Shown: piece by piece, positions 28,790-37,866 of the stretch
Numbering within the stretch: the first letter of the stretch is position 1
Layout of the letters: the number at the start of each line of letters is the position of its first letter
Assembly: GCA_024103515.1 (NCBI GenBank)
Contig: JAGGIK010000009.1
Coordinates: 1-62,609 of the forward strand
Length of the DNA stretch: 62,609 bases
Direction of reading: 5' to 3'
Source: Snodgrassella sp.
Lineage (GTDB): Bacteria; Pseudomonadota; Gammaproteobacteria; Burkholderiales; Neisseriaceae
Translations under genes and position numbers: made by a program
Notes under the pieces: model-generated
Told to the model about the DNA's origin: nothing
What the model saw: the letters and a program-made list of their open reading frames with translations, nothing else
Databases searched by the model: none

Positions 28790-29164
28790 ATGCAGATGTA
28801 TGAGACGCTAAATTCGCAGGGAATGTGGATTGATGAATTTGGGATGAGTGGTATCAGTATTAATGGTCAGCTATATGATCAACCAGTTTGCGTCACGGAC
28901 AGCGAGGTTATTTTGCTAACAAAATCTTCTGTAACCGAGTTGTGTGCAGAAGATTTTCACCCAGCAATGAGCAGAAAACCCGAAATTATTCTAATCGGTA
29001 CCGGCCACAGAAATGTTTTTATCCATCCTCGTTTGACAGTTGAACTGGTTAATCAAGGAGTAGGGGTAGAGAGTATGAATACTGATGCAGCTTGTCGTAC
29101 TTATATGGTGCTGAGGGGAGAAGGAAGAAATGTTTGGGCATGGTTATGGCCGCTAATAAATTAA
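28790..29164 (+). CDS. Mth938-like domain protein (DUF498)
   Basis: A 124-residue protein of the Mth938/Xcc1710-like (DUF498, AAMDC-related) fold family. Diagnostic parts are GISINGQLYDQPVCV, the central PEIILIGTGHRNVFIHPRL (around 65-83), VGVESMNTDAACRTYMVL and the C-terminal EGRNVWAWLWPL. The ATG follows AGGAAA. The biochemical role of this family is not known; in proteobacteria it often sits near secretion or redox genes. It is transcribed divergently from hom, from the 140-base gap between them. Confidence 0.88.
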   Translation: MQMYETLNSQGMWIDEFGMSGISINGQLYDQPVCVTDSEVILLTKSSVTELCAEDFHPAMSRKPEIILIGTGHRNVFIHPRLTVELVNQGVGVESMNTDAACRTYMVLRGEGRNVWAWLWPLIN

Positions 29165-29251
29165 ATTAATTGTTTCTTGGCCAATATAAGCTTAGTGCAT
29201 GAGGAGTAAAGTTTTTTATCAAATTTATTGATCAAATCTGGCTAATTGCCA

Positions 29252-29287
29252 ACAAAAAAACAGCTGCTTAAAGTTGAAAAGCAGCTC
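29252..29287 (-). terminator. Rho-independent terminator of nfeD-qmcA
   Basis: AGCTGCTT and AAGCAGCT form a stem; on the minus strand the hairpin is followed by TTTTTTTG. It lies 20 bases past the qmcA stop. The convergent Mth938-like gene ends about 90 bases away on the other side. Confidence 0.8.
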
Positions 29288-29307
29288 TATAAACGTTAGT
29301 AAAAAGC

Positions 29308-30273
29308 TTATTTAACAGAATTTATTGAATTTGATTGTGCTTTAACAATGCTCATGCCAGCACTCACCAGACTACCGATATCAGCCACATTAGCCGGCAT
29401 AATTAAAGTATTGTTTGTTTTGGCCAGTTTGGCAAAGGCTTCAACATATTGTTCAGCTACTTTCAGGTTAACTGCTTCGTTACCTCCAGGTTCGTTGATG
29501 GCTGCAGCTACTTGACGAATTGCGTCTGCAGAAGCCTGAGCAACCAGACGCAACGCTTGTGCTTCACCTTCTGCGCGGTTGATCTGGGCAATTTTGGCAC
29601 CTTGAGATTCATTAATGGCCGCTTGTGATTCACCCTGAGATTTCTGGATTTCAGCTTCACGTTGACCAGCAGCTAAATTTATCTGTTCCTGTTTCACGCC
29701 TTCAGACTGAGCAATACGTGCGCGTTTTTCACGTTCTGCGGTAATCTGTGCTTGCATTGCACGCAATATTTCCTGAGGCGGAACTAAGTCTTTGATTTCG
29801 TAGCGAAGTACCTTCACTCCCCAAGATACAGCAGCCTCATCCAATGAGTTTACAACTGTATGATTGATGTCATCACGTTCTTCAAAGGTTTTATCTAGTT
29901 CCATGCGACCGATAACAGAGCGTAAAGTGGTTTGTGCCAGCTGGGTGATCGCAATAACAAAGTTGCTTGATCCATACGATGCCAGCTTAGGATCAGTCAC
30001 TTGAAAATAAATGATACCATCTACTGTTAACTGAGTATTATCTCGTGTAATACACACTTGACTGGGTACATCCAAAGGAATTTCTTTCAAAGTATGCTTA
30101 TAGGCCACTTTATCAATTATTGGAATGATAATGTTTAGCCCAGCAGTACGTGTGGAATGATATCGTCCAAGTCTTTCGATAATATATACTTCTTGTTGTG
30201 GAACGACTTTAAAGGACATTGATGCAAATGTAACAATGACGATTAAAAATGTGATGGTAATTGTAAAACTCAT
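29308..30273 (-). CDS. qmcA: SPFH/stomatin-like membrane protein QmcA (paraslipin)
   Basis: A 321-residue SPFH (band 7) protein with a single N-terminal membrane anchor (residues about 3-20), the SPFH domain (VPQQEVYIIERLGRYHSTRT through the DLVPPQEILRAM motif at about 165) and a long Glu/Ala/Arg-rich coiled coil ending near residue 260. Such proteins oligomerise into membrane-microdomain scaffolds and are linked to protease control. Its start overlaps the nfeD stop by 4 bases (ATGA), so the pair is translationally coupled, the standard arrangement of NfeD with a stomatin. Confidence 0.94.
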   Translation of the reverse strand: MSFTITITFLIVIVTFASMSFKVVPQQEVYIIERLGRYHSTRTAGLNIIIPIIDKVAYKHTLKEIPLDVPSQVCITRDNTQLTVDGIIYFQVTDPKLASYGSSNFVIAITQLAQTTLRSVIGRMELDKTFEERDDINHTVVNSLDEAAVSWGVKVLRYEIKDLVPPQEILRAMQAQITAEREKRARIAQSEGVKQEQINLAAGQREAEIQKSQGESQAAINESQGAKIAQINRAEGEAQALRLVAQASADAIRQVAAAINEPGGNEAVNLKVAEQYVEAFAKLAKTNNTLIMPANVADIGSLVSAGMSIVKAQSNSINSVK

Positions 30274-30710
30274 AAGTTATTCCCGTTTGTAAAATTAGCA
30301 ATAGATGTCAAAATCAATATGTTGCCCTTATGACCAATGATTCTGGCTGTATCACCAGATTCAATTTTGTCTGAATGTTCAAAACAGCCTTGCCAAATGG
30401 TGCCTCGGTAGTGTACTTGCCATAATCCATCACTGATTGGTTCAATAAGATGCACTGTCTGACCATAATCTAAATCATAATCGGGATGAGCAAGATGACG
30501 ATTTGGACGATTACGTTGCCAGATGCGCACAATTATGATTCCCATCAAGGAAAAGGTTGCGGCAATTAAATTATTGGTCGTAGTTGAAGTGTGAAACAAC
30601 CATTCAGATAAGCTCGCACTGAAAAAAGAAGCACTAATAATCAGTAGATAGAAAGTACCGGTAAACATTTCCAATACAAAAAGAACCAAAGCAATGATGC
30701 ACCAAACCAT
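30270..30710 (-). CDS. NfeD-family membrane protein (YbbK partner)
   Basis: A short (146-residue) NfeD protein: hydrophobic helices in the first half (about 1-70) and a C-terminal OB-fold domain (DYGQTVHLIEPISDGLWQVHYRG, then WQGCFEHSDKIESGDTARII) that binds its SPFH partner. It lacks the ClpP-like protease domain of long NfeD forms. It overlaps qmcA by 4 bases. rlmB lies 40 bases upstream on the same strand and may share the transcript. Confidence 0.9.
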   Translation of the reverse strand: MVWCIIALVLFVLEMFTGTFYLLIISASFFSASLSEWLFHTSTTTNNLIAATFSLMGIIIVRIWQRNRPNRHLAHPDYDLDYGQTVHLIEPISDGLWQVHYRGTIWQGCFEHSDKIESGDTARIIGHKGNILILTSIANFTNGNNL

Positions 30711-30749
30711 GTTTTTTATCCTTATTCTATAGATTAGAGCCTAATTCAG

Positions 30750-31499
30750 TTAACTTTTGCTCATTAAAGTACGCTGACGGCGAGTTTCACTGAGAACTAT
30801 GCCGGTACTGACTGAGACATTAATACTTTCGACCGTACCAAACATTGGTATTGATACCAGCATATCACATGATTCACGAGTCAGGCGACGCATGCCATTA
30901 CCTTCTGCTCCCATTATCCAAGCAACGGCTTTTGGAGCCTCAAAATGGTATAAATCTGTACTGCCATTCATATCGGTCCCTAGAATCCAGATACCACGTT
31001 CTTTTAAACTTCTGATGGTGCGAGCCAGATTGGTTACTGTTAGATATGGGACAGTTTCGGCTGCACCACAGGCAACTTTGCTGACGGTAGCATTTAGACC
31101 AGCACTTTTGTCTTTTGGTGCAATCACTGCATGCACCCCCATCGCGTCTGCGACGCGTAGACAGGCACCGAGATTATGAGGATCAGTAATTCCGTCCAGA
31201 ATAAGCAGTAATGGTGGTTCTGTCAGATTTTCCAGTACATCGTCTAAATCAACATGATTTCTAGAAGCATCGATGAAACCAACCACGCCTTGATGGCGGG
31301 CATGTTTACTTAAGCTGTCTAGACGCGCTAAATCAGCAAAAATTATGCGAATATTTTCTGCTTCGGCTTTGTTGAGCACATCTTGCATTCTGGCATCGTG
31401 TTTGCCCCCCAGTACATATAATTCGATGATGCTAGAAGGATTTTGCCAAAGACGGGCATTGATTGCATGAAAACCGATTATGAGACGTTGATTTGACAT
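30750..31499 (-). CDS. rlmB: 23S rRNA (guanosine-2251-2'-O)-methyltransferase
   Basis: A SPOUT-class (SpoU) methyltransferase that modifies Gm2251 in the ribosomal P loop. It has 249 residues. The N-terminal ligand-binding domain ([19 protein letters not shown]...) precedes the knotted domain with motif 1 [20 protein letters not shown] (around 100-119), motif 2 [15 protein letters not shown] and motif 3 [18 protein letters not shown]. The catalytic Arg (LGACLR) and the Glu of MGAEGNG are present. It lies upstream of nfeD-qmcA on the same strand. Confidence 0.94.
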   Translation of the reverse strand: MSNQRLIIGFHAINARLWQNPSSIIELYVLGGKHDARMQDVLNKAEAENIRIIFADLARLDSLSKHARHQGVVGFIDASRNHVDLDDVLENLTEPPLLLILDGITDPHNLGACLRVADAMGVHAVIAPKDKSAGLNATVSKVACGAAETVPYLTVTNLARTIRSLKERGIWILGTDMNGSTDLYHFEAPKAVAWIMGAEGNGMRRLTRESCDMLVSIPMFGTVESINVSVSTGIVLSETRRQRTLMSKS

Positions 31500-31837
31500 T
31501 GGTATCTATTTACAAAAGCAAAAGGTAAAGTATAACTCAATGTCGAGCTATATCCGGTATTATAGCAAAGGGATGGTTCATATTTGAAAATTTCTTGAAC
31601 TTGGATGAATTATTTTAAATTTTTTTAACAAAAACATGTATTTGTATAAATTATCCAATTGAGTATAATTTTAAAAAACTAGAGAAGTTAATTTCATAAG
31701 TGTATGAGTTTATAAGCAAGCGTAAATCTGACTACAATTGGTCTAATGTGCACAATTCATACTATTACTTAAGGGGGTCATGTTTCTATTTTGCCTAAGA
31801 CATGATTTTTTAACCTTTAACAAAATGGTGATATCTT
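31500..31837. other. Divergent intergenic region between rlmB and the DUF421 gene
   Basis: About 340 AT-rich bases that must carry both divergent promoters. I see no gene and no convincing structured element. Confidence 0.45.
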
Positions 31838-32491
31838 ATGGAATATTATGTAATGGTGCTGGTGAAGTTTCTAATTGGTTTTCTGATTGTCATTTTACAT
31901 CTTAATTTTTCTGGTAAAACGCAGATGAATCAGATGTCTCCTGTTGATTTTATTGGTAATTTTGTATTGGGTGGAATTATAGGAGGTGTTATCTATAATC
32001 AGGATATCCCGCTTTTACAGTATATAATCGTATTACTCATCGGAGTATTATTGATCTCTTTACTTAACTGGGTATGCAAGCATGTGTGGTTTTTCCGTTC
32101 ATTTGCGATTGGTGAACCAATCGCCATTATTAAAGACGGAAAATTTATAATGGAAAATATACTGCAAAAGAAAAACAAAATTGATATTTTAAATATTGTG
32201 TCAATTTTACATGCTCAAGGTATTACATCATTTCAAGAAGTCAGTTTTGCTCAAATTGAGCCTAGTGGATCACTGACTGCGATTACTGAAAGAGGCAAAT
32301 ATCCCTCACTGATCTTATTCAAAAATGGGGAATACAGGGTGCCAGATCTACAAAAAATCCATAAAGATACTGACTGGCTTAAGCAACAATTAAACGAGCA
32401 AGGTTTATCTGAGGATGATGTTTATCTAATCGAATATTGGGATAGCAAACTTAATTTTATTCAACGCAATGGTGAGGTAAAAAGATGTTAG
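31838..32491 (+). CDS. DUF421 membrane protein (YetF/YcaP-like)
   Basis: A 217-residue protein with three N-terminal membrane segments (about 5-22, 42-56, 60-80) and a cytoplasmic C-terminal domain. Family features are MSPVDFIGNFVLGGIIGGVIYN in the second helix and IGEPIAIIKDGKFIMENI followed by a helix at the start of the soluble domain. YetF proteins are common in spore formers and are also found in proteobacteria; the function is not established. It is a monocistronic gene with a gene-free region after it. Confidence 0.85.
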   Translation: MEYYVMVLVKFLIGFLIVILHLNFSGKTQMNQMSPVDFIGNFVLGGIIGGVIYNQDIPLLQYIIVLLIGVLLISLLNWVCKHVWFFRSFAIGEPIAIIKDGKFIMENILQKKNKIDILNIVSILHAQGITSFQEVSFAQIEPSGSLTAITERGKYPSLILFKNGEYRVPDLQKIHKDTDWLKQQLNEQGLSEDDVYLIEYWDSKLNFIQRNGEVKRC

Positions 32492-33347
32492 ATAACGAAA
32501 TTTATTGAAATTAACGTGGTAGGTCTTTCATTCTTTCATAAGAAAAATATTGTTTTCAGTAGAGGATGAATGGCTTGCAACCTAGCTGCAATATATTGTA
32601 CGACTCGTTTTGGAATGACGTCGTAGCCTTAAGCGAGACAGTAAAATTTATTGGACTACTTCCAATGTTTGGTAACAAGATTATCCATGATAGGGTAAAT
32701 ATGACTTTACCTTACAAAATAATATGCTGTGTAGCAATTTGATTATTGTTTAGCTAAAATTAGCTATAGCTAGGAAGCTATGGCTTTTCGTTTTTGATTA
32801 AAATTAGCGTTTGGCTTTGATCACTTTGTATGCTTTGGAGTATGAGTTCAAGTAAGTGGATGCAGATTGTTCAAAAATTGAAGTGGTCTTGAAAAGTTTG
32901 GATTTATGGGCATAACAGATTAAGCAATTATTGTTTAAAATTTCTGCTAAAGATCCACTTCTGCAGGCTACGCAAACAGTTATACAAACATAGTTGCTTT
33001 CATATTTACCAAATTATGGTTATTGTAGGAACTAAACTAATTCAGATTTTATCAACTATATTTTCGAACTCTAAACATTTACATCATTATCATTACAGTA
33101 GTGGTCAAATGCACGGCATTTAATCAGCAAAACTTTGGGCTTGATTCTGCCAGAAACTCTAACTTATAAGAAGCAAATTGGAAGTTTATACTCAATTATG
33201 CCTTGATTTACCTGCACTGGATCTGATGCTTGTTAGGGAAGAATATTTGTCCAGCAAGATACTTTGCATAAATTTATTTTTCGACGCAATTATGATTCAG
33301 CAGAAACATTTCTATTGAGCTTTAATTATTACTGAATGTCTAACTAG
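32492..33347. other. Gene-free region before the decayed cassette
   Basis: About 850 bases. A 50-codon open stretch near 33175-33320 on the plus strand (LEVYTQLCLDLPALDLMLVR..., then SSKILCINLFFDA) has protein-like composition but no start and early stops, so it may be a gene fossil of unknown family. Nothing else was recognised. Confidence 0.35.
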
Positions 33348-33870
33348 CTAAATTAAATAGATCATGGTTAAATGGGTACTTTTATTTTCAAAACTATTTA
33401 ATTTGTCTTGTAATTCCTGATTTTTTTTATCCTCTTTAAAATGAATTTCAATCTGTTAAATATATTCAATTTTCTCATCAATGGTAAATTGTAATTCGGT
33501 TTTTTTTCTGCTCCATTGACTAAAAAGAAAATAGATTTTTGTGGATATAAGTTTTGCTCAGTACCTTTTTTACAAGTTCCCGAATGCTGACCACTAAAGA
33601 TCCTTTAGGGGGAGTACCGTAACATTTAATAACAAGATAAACTTTGTCACCCAAAGAAGCTTGATTTAATTTTATATAGGTATATTCATTGGGTTTATTC
33701 GGAGCATTTACTTTTTTTGCAAAATAGGCATCCGCTACATTAATATCAAAATCAGATTGATGCACCATATCATAGACAATTTGGTTAGGATTGACTGTAT
33801 AAGATTCCACTTTTTCGGGTTGGTGGTTAGAGGGTTTTATATTTTCTGTCGAAAGGCTTTCGTTTTCCAT
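33348..33870 (-). pseudogene. Broken gene, possible effector/adaptor module in the decayed cassette
   Basis: The 5' part (33870 down to 33520) is open for 116 codons: a polar start, then DINVADAYFAKKV, YTYIKLNQASLGDKVYLVIK and PPKGSLVVSIR, a beta-rich pattern. A shifted frame continues with LYPQKSIFFLVNGAEKK, and after a second shift (in an A-run) with TELQFTIDEKIEYI, a stop, then QIEIHFKEDKKNQELQDKLN, ending at 33348. So one protein of about 170 residues is split by at least two indels and a stop. The start ATG overlaps the TAA of a short upstream frame (TAATG). The Ig-like 'GDKVYLVIK' style resembles modules seen beside secreted toxins, but that is my inference and I cannot name the family. 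Confidence 0.5.
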
Positions 33871-33981
33871 TATAGGATGATTAAGTTGTTATTTTCTATT
33901 TTTTGAATGTATTGTTTACTACCATTGGGTATATTTTTTCTTTCTTCTAGGGTATTAAGTCCATATTGTCAACAATACTTT

Positions 33982-34312
33982 TTATGCGCTGCAATCCATA
34001 GTATAAAAATCTCGAATTGTTAAATACCATTTATTACTTAGATGTGTAAGATAAAATATGAAAACTTTTATATATATTGAATAGGGTGGTTCATCTGTAT
34101 AATTTCCAGCATAGATGATTTTTACCATTTTAGGTGCAATGTTATCAGCAATGGATTGGTATATATCCCGCATAGGATGTTTACTAAATTGATAAGTTTT
34201 TTCTTCACTTTCAATAAAATCGTAAGTATCCTTATTTTCTTAATAAGAATAAAAATTTTTTAAACCATCCGAAGTAAACGGCAAGGTATGTAGAGTGATG
34301 ATTTTTTTTCAT
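33982..34312 (-). pseudogene. Broken small gene, possible immunity-type protein
   Basis: The ATG at 34312, 3 bases after the stop of the lipoprotein gene upstream, is followed by a run of eight A. In the zero frame it ends after 26 codons. With one A fewer it reads MKKIITLHTLPFTSDGLKNF, continuing YSY, a stop, then ENKDTYDFIESEEKTYQFSK and the 63-codon open part (MRDIYQSIADNIAPKMVKII..., ending FYTMDCSA). About 110 residues in all, small and acidic/aromatic like many immunity proteins. The family is not recognised. The A-run could also be a slippage (phase-variable) site. Confidence 0.45.
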
Positions 34313-34315
34313 ATT

Positions 34316-35080
34316 TTAATCTTTTTTATGAACTTCAATGATTTTATTATCCATAATGTCCGGTGATTGAAAATAATATTTTTTATCCTTAATAAACAGG
34401 GTAAAGATAAAATTGCCTTGCGTTTGTTCTTTTGCTAATCCTTGATAAACTCGAATACTATCATCCTCTTTTAGAAATAGTGGTAAATCATAATCAAGCG
34501 TATTAAGTTTAATCTTAGTATCACTAATAGTAAGTGTTAAATTAGTGGAGAAATAATGCCCATTAAAATCTTTTAAGGTAGTAGGTTGATATTGCGAAAT
34601 AGTGTTATTTGCTGTTTGATAATGTTGTTTGTATCGTTCTTCTAACTTAGGATGTTGTTCGACTAATGCTTCGGTAACAAAGTCACCGATGAAATATTGT
34701 GAAATTTTAGGATCTCGATAAGAAAAAAGTTGTGATTTATCGGTATGCTTTTCGGTAAGTAAAAACCAAGATTCTGAGCCTAATAGAACATCATAAAGTT
34801 TATTATTTTTCGTTAATTCAGCTTTAATATAGATACCATCAGGGGTAAAACCATAAAAATGTCCAAAATCAACATCATTGGGTAAGTACTCTTCGTGCTT
34901 ATTTTGAATAATTTCCAGGATATTGTCTGCACTTAAATTCCAATCTAAACACATTTGATAATAAATTAGATTTCGATATTTTAAATCATTACATGACTTA
35001 GAAATATTGGTTATCTCATCTTGTGCTTTACAAGAAAAAATTATTAATAGGCTTGTTATCAGTATTAAAAATTTATTCAT
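34316..35080 (-). CDS. Putative lipoprotein of the decayed cassette (intact)
   Basis: Starting at the ATG at 35080 the product has 254 residues: a signal peptide with lipobox IIFSC (Cys17), then a soluble domain with GFTPDGIYIKAELTKNNKLY and a repeated FNGHYFSTNLTLTISDTKIK-type beta pattern. It is the only unbroken gene in the 33.3-36.4 kb cassette. A TTG at 35089 could also serve as start. It lies downstream of another lipoprotein and an M23 peptidase end, all on the minus strand, suggesting an envelope-located immunity or accessory role. I do not recognise the family. Confidence 0.7.
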   Translation of the reverse strand: MNKFLILITSLLIIFSCKAQDEITNISKSCNDLKYRNLIYYQMCLDWNLSADNILEIIQNKHEEYLPNDVDFGHFYGFTPDGIYIKAELTKNNKLYDVLLGSESWFLLTEKHTDKSQLFSYRDPKISQYFIGDFVTEALVEQHPKLEERYKQHYQTANNTISQYQPTTLKDFNGHYFSTNLTLTISDTKIKLNTLDYDLPLFLKEDDSIRVYQGLAKEQTQGNFIFTLFIKDKKYYFQSPDIMDNKIIEVHKKD

Positions 35081-35167
35081 TATTTCCAATCTACTTCGTT
35101 ATTTTTTAATCATGCCTTTATATTATGGTTCATCTGATAATTGGACTAATATCCAAGCATTGAATTA

Positions 35168-36091
35168 TTATTTAGGTATAGTTGAAAGTTCTTTTAACTC
35201 AACTTCGTACAAATCATCAAAGTTGTATATTTTTTTAGATATTATTTGATTTTTTTTATATTGCGTAATAATTTTGTAGTCTTTACTGAACTAGTCGAGG
35301 TGGTAATACGTGGTTTCTATCAATTCGCCTTTTTCATTGTATTTTTTTCATAACCCAACTTGGATTCCTGTACCATTATAACATCCTTGGCAACCTGATA
35401 ATTTTAATGTTTCATTAGGGTAATATTCTGTAATAGGTTTTTGACATAAAGCATTGTCAGTTGATAAAGTTGGTGGTATCTGTGCAATGCTAATACTTTT
35501 TTCTATATAAATGTAATTTTTATCTTGCTTATACTCTTGAGGTATAGATGAGTAACTTGCTATTAATTTTTTCTTTAACTTAAAGGTAAATATATTTTTT
35601 TGAAAAGTAATAGACATAAATTCTTTTAATAAATATCTACCTGAATCACTTCTTGGTTCATTAATTAAAAAATCTGATATGATTTTCTCATTTTTAACTA
35701 TGATAACCTTATACCATTGAGTACCTATATCTGCTGTTGCTTCAATGACAAAAACTATATAAGGAGATTGTTGTGAAGATGAATATTGATAGATCTTGAA
35801 ACCGGGACCGTCGTACTTTTGGGTTTTATAATCGATCACACCTATCTTTTTGTTATTTACCAATAGGTTAAAGGTTTCGCTTGTATCACTGTAGGTAAAC
35901 CTATATTTTTTACTACTAAATGAATTTCCGGTCTCATCAGAGTCTAAAACTTTGAATTGATTGAAATCAATTCTAGTTGTTTGACTATATTCTTGCGTGA
36001 TATTATTTATTTTAGATATTGGGTTGGATGTAAAATGACTTTTACATCCAACTAATAATAAAATATAAAGAAGTATAATTAATTTATTCAT
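35168..36091 (-). pseudogene. Frameshifted lipoprotein, MORN/YwqK-like C terminus
   Basis: The open part (36091-35348) encodes 247 residues: signal peptide with lipobox LLVGC (Cys16), a beta-rich middle, and a C-terminal YYPNETLKLSGCQGCYNGTG typical of the toxin-antitoxin-associated MORN/YwqK-like repeats. The frame stops after GIQVGL, but the next frame continues in the same style: KKYNEKGELIETTYYHLD, then FSKDYKIITQ..., to a stop at 35168. One indel (plus one further stop) therefore broke a gene of about 300 codons. Its ATG lies 5 bases after the stop of the M23 peptidase remnant, so the two were coupled, like an effector and its immunity protein. Confidence 0.6.
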
Positions 36092-36096
36092 TTTCT

Positions 36097-36378
36097 TTAT
36101 CTTTCATTTTTAACTTTAGTTTGTTCTTCTTCTTTTATAGGTTTTAACCTTACGAAAAAAGCAGGATTATATCTATTTATTAATCCTTTGCCATTACCCA
36201 AAGGTTTTTTTGCGATTTCGAAATGTAAATGGGGTGCATGTCCTTAATTAGCTATCGAACCAGACACTCCGGCATAATCTAATAGTCTAAACTCTTTTTA
36301 CTTTATCGATTGTAAATCAGTTTGGTTAGCGCGCAAGCTTGTATTTGTTTACGTCTGCATATAAGTTATTGTAAGAGG
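36097..36378 (-). pseudogene. M23 (LytM) peptidase, C-terminal remnant
   Basis: On the minus strand I read SYNNLYADVNKYKLAR, a frameshift, NQTDLQSIK, a stop, KEFRLLDYAGVSGSIAN, a stop, then GHAPHLHFEIAKKPLGNGKG and LINRYNPAFFVRLKPI to a stop at 36097. The GVSGS...GHAPHLHFEI stretch is the C-terminal metal-binding HxH motif and conserved core of M23 endopeptidases, which cut peptidoglycan cross-bridges. The upstream half with the HxxxD motif is absent. At least two in-frame stops and a frameshift show it is dead. It is followed directly by lipoprotein genes, so it may be the toxin part of an effector/immunity cassette. Confidence 0.7.
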
Positions 36379-36765
36379 TTCTGCTGGGCGGTTTCAAAAA
36401 TATGTTTCAATATCATATGGTTATATCAATATTACGGCCAAAACGTCATGCATGCAAGGTAAGGTTATGTGGTTTTAAATTTAAAATCATCACAAAACAA
36501 CGCACGATAAATAAAAGTGTGATATAGCCGAATTTGGCTAGGATTAAAATTATATGATAATAAATATATTTTATTGATTTTTTGTTGCTTATAAATGGCA
36601 ATTTTATCATATTTTATGTCATCTAAAATGCTTAATTCTTGCGATTTAAAACCTTTCCACCGCTGCGTAGTTTTGTATAATTCGCAATATCAGACATCGG
36701 ATGATGTTGGTGTGCGCAATTAAATTGCAGAATTTTGCCATAACTGTGTCCTGAGGAATCATTAT
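36379..36765. other. Intergenic region between the M23 remnant and the ABC operon
   Basis: About 390 AT-rich bases. There is no gene. The part from 36654 holds a promoter candidate for the ABC operon. The missing N-terminal part of the M23 gene is not found here. Confidence 0.45.
36654..36681 (+). promoter_or_regulatory. Promoter candidate of the TrpXYZ-like ABC operon
   Basis: TATAAT at 36676-36681 is preceded, at 16 bases, by TTTCCA (weak match to TTGACA). It lies 85 bases before the start codon of the substrate-binding protein and is the only good -10 in the gap. Confidence 0.4.
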
Positions 36766-37764
36766 ATGCTGAAAGCAAAAAATAACTTATTGGCTTTAGG
36801 TTTAGCTGCTGCCTGTTTACTGTCTGCCTGCTCGCCTACGAATAAAAGCCAGACTACCGCAGATAGTAATACTAAGAAGGTGGCCATTACCGCCATTGTT
36901 GAACATCCGGCACTTGATGCTGTGCGTAAGGGTGTGATCGAAGAACTCAGAGCAGAAGGTTATGAAGAAGGTAAAAACCTGCAATTGGATTTTCAGAGTG
37001 CACAAGGCAATACAGCAACCGCTGGGCAGATTGCTAAGAAATTTGCAGGAAGCAATCCGGATGTAATTGTGACCATCGGAACCCCAAGTGCGCAATCAAT
37101 GGTAGCTTCTAGCCATACAATACCAATAGTCTTTGCCGCTGTAACTGATCCGGTTTCAGCAAAATTGATTCCAAGTTGGGAAGCCAGCAAAACGAATGTC
37201 ACCGGTGTTTCTGATGAACTGCCATTACCTGCACAAATTGATATAATGAAAAAAACGGTTCCTAATCTGAAATCTGTTGGTTATGTTTATAGTCCGGGTG
37301 AAATTAACTCTACTGTTGTTATGAAACAGTTGCAAACGTTGTTGGCCAAAGACGGTATCAATCTGGTTGCAGTACCGGCGCAGCGTACAACCGATGTACC
37401 ACAGGCAGCCAAAAGCCTGCAAGGCAGAGCAGACTTGATCTATACCTCACTGGATAATAATGTGGTATCAGCTTATGAATCGATGTCCAAAGTGGCCAAG
37501 GATATGAAAATGCCATTAGTGGCATCCGATACTGGTTCAGTTAAACGCGGTGCAGCCGTTGCTTTAGGAGTGAATTATCATGAGCTAGGCGTGGCCACGG
37601 GCAAAATTGTTAGCCGTATTTTAAAAGGTGAAAAACCGGGAGATATTCCTGTTCAGCGTATGAGTGCTGATCAATTAGAATTGTTGGTAAGTAAATCAAA
37701 TGCTGCGGAGCAAGGTATAACGCTTTCTGCAGAATTGCTGAAACAAAGTAAAATGATGGATTAG
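36766..37764 (+). CDS. ABC transporter substrate-binding lipoprotein (TrpX/DUF534 family)
   Basis: A 332-residue periplasmic lipoprotein (lipobox LLSAC, Cys22) of the DUF534/TrpX family. Family stretches are VAITAIVEHPALDAVRKGVI (around 43-62), ANIIVTIGTPSAQ-like (here DVIVTIGTPSAQSMVA), IPIVFAAVTDPVSAKL, VTGVSDELP, LKSVGYVYSPGEINS and PLVASDTGSVKRGAAVALGV. In streptococci this system takes up tryptophan; in other bacteria the substrate is not settled (aromatic amino acids are likely). It is the first gene of a three-gene operon with permease and ATPase. Since trpC is present, uptake would supplement synthesis. Confidence 0.9.
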   Translation: MLKAKNNLLALGLAAACLLSACSPTNKSQTTADSNTKKVAITAIVEHPALDAVRKGVIEELRAEGYEEGKNLQLDFQSAQGNTATAGQIAKKFAGSNPDVIVTIGTPSAQSMVASSHTIPIVFAAVTDPVSAKLIPSWEASKTNVTGVSDELPLPAQIDIMKKTVPNLKSVGYVYSPGEINSTVVMKQLQTLLAKDGINLVAVPAQRTTDVPQAAKSLQGRADLIYTSLDNNVVSAYESMSKVAKDMKMPLVASDTGSVKRGAAVALGVNYHELGVATGKIVSRILKGEKPGDIPVQRMSADQLELLVSKSNAAEQGITLSAELLKQSKMMD

Positions 37765-37866
37765 TATTAGTCAATCTATTTCCATGCTGGATAAACATCG
37801 GCAGGCTTAAATTTAGCTTTGCCGATGTTGTTAGTATTATTAATCATATTTATTTAACTGGTTATT

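Noticed and set aside
35007-35249. 80-codon plus-strand frame between the two lipoprotein genes
   Set aside because: It overlaps the frameshifted tail of the MORN-like lipoprotein and the signal sequence of the next gene, both better supported on the minus strand.
36400-36765. Possible riboswitch in front of the TrpXYZ-like operon
   Set aside because: No conserved riboswitch core or leader peptide with Trp codons could be seen; only a promoter-like -10 is present.
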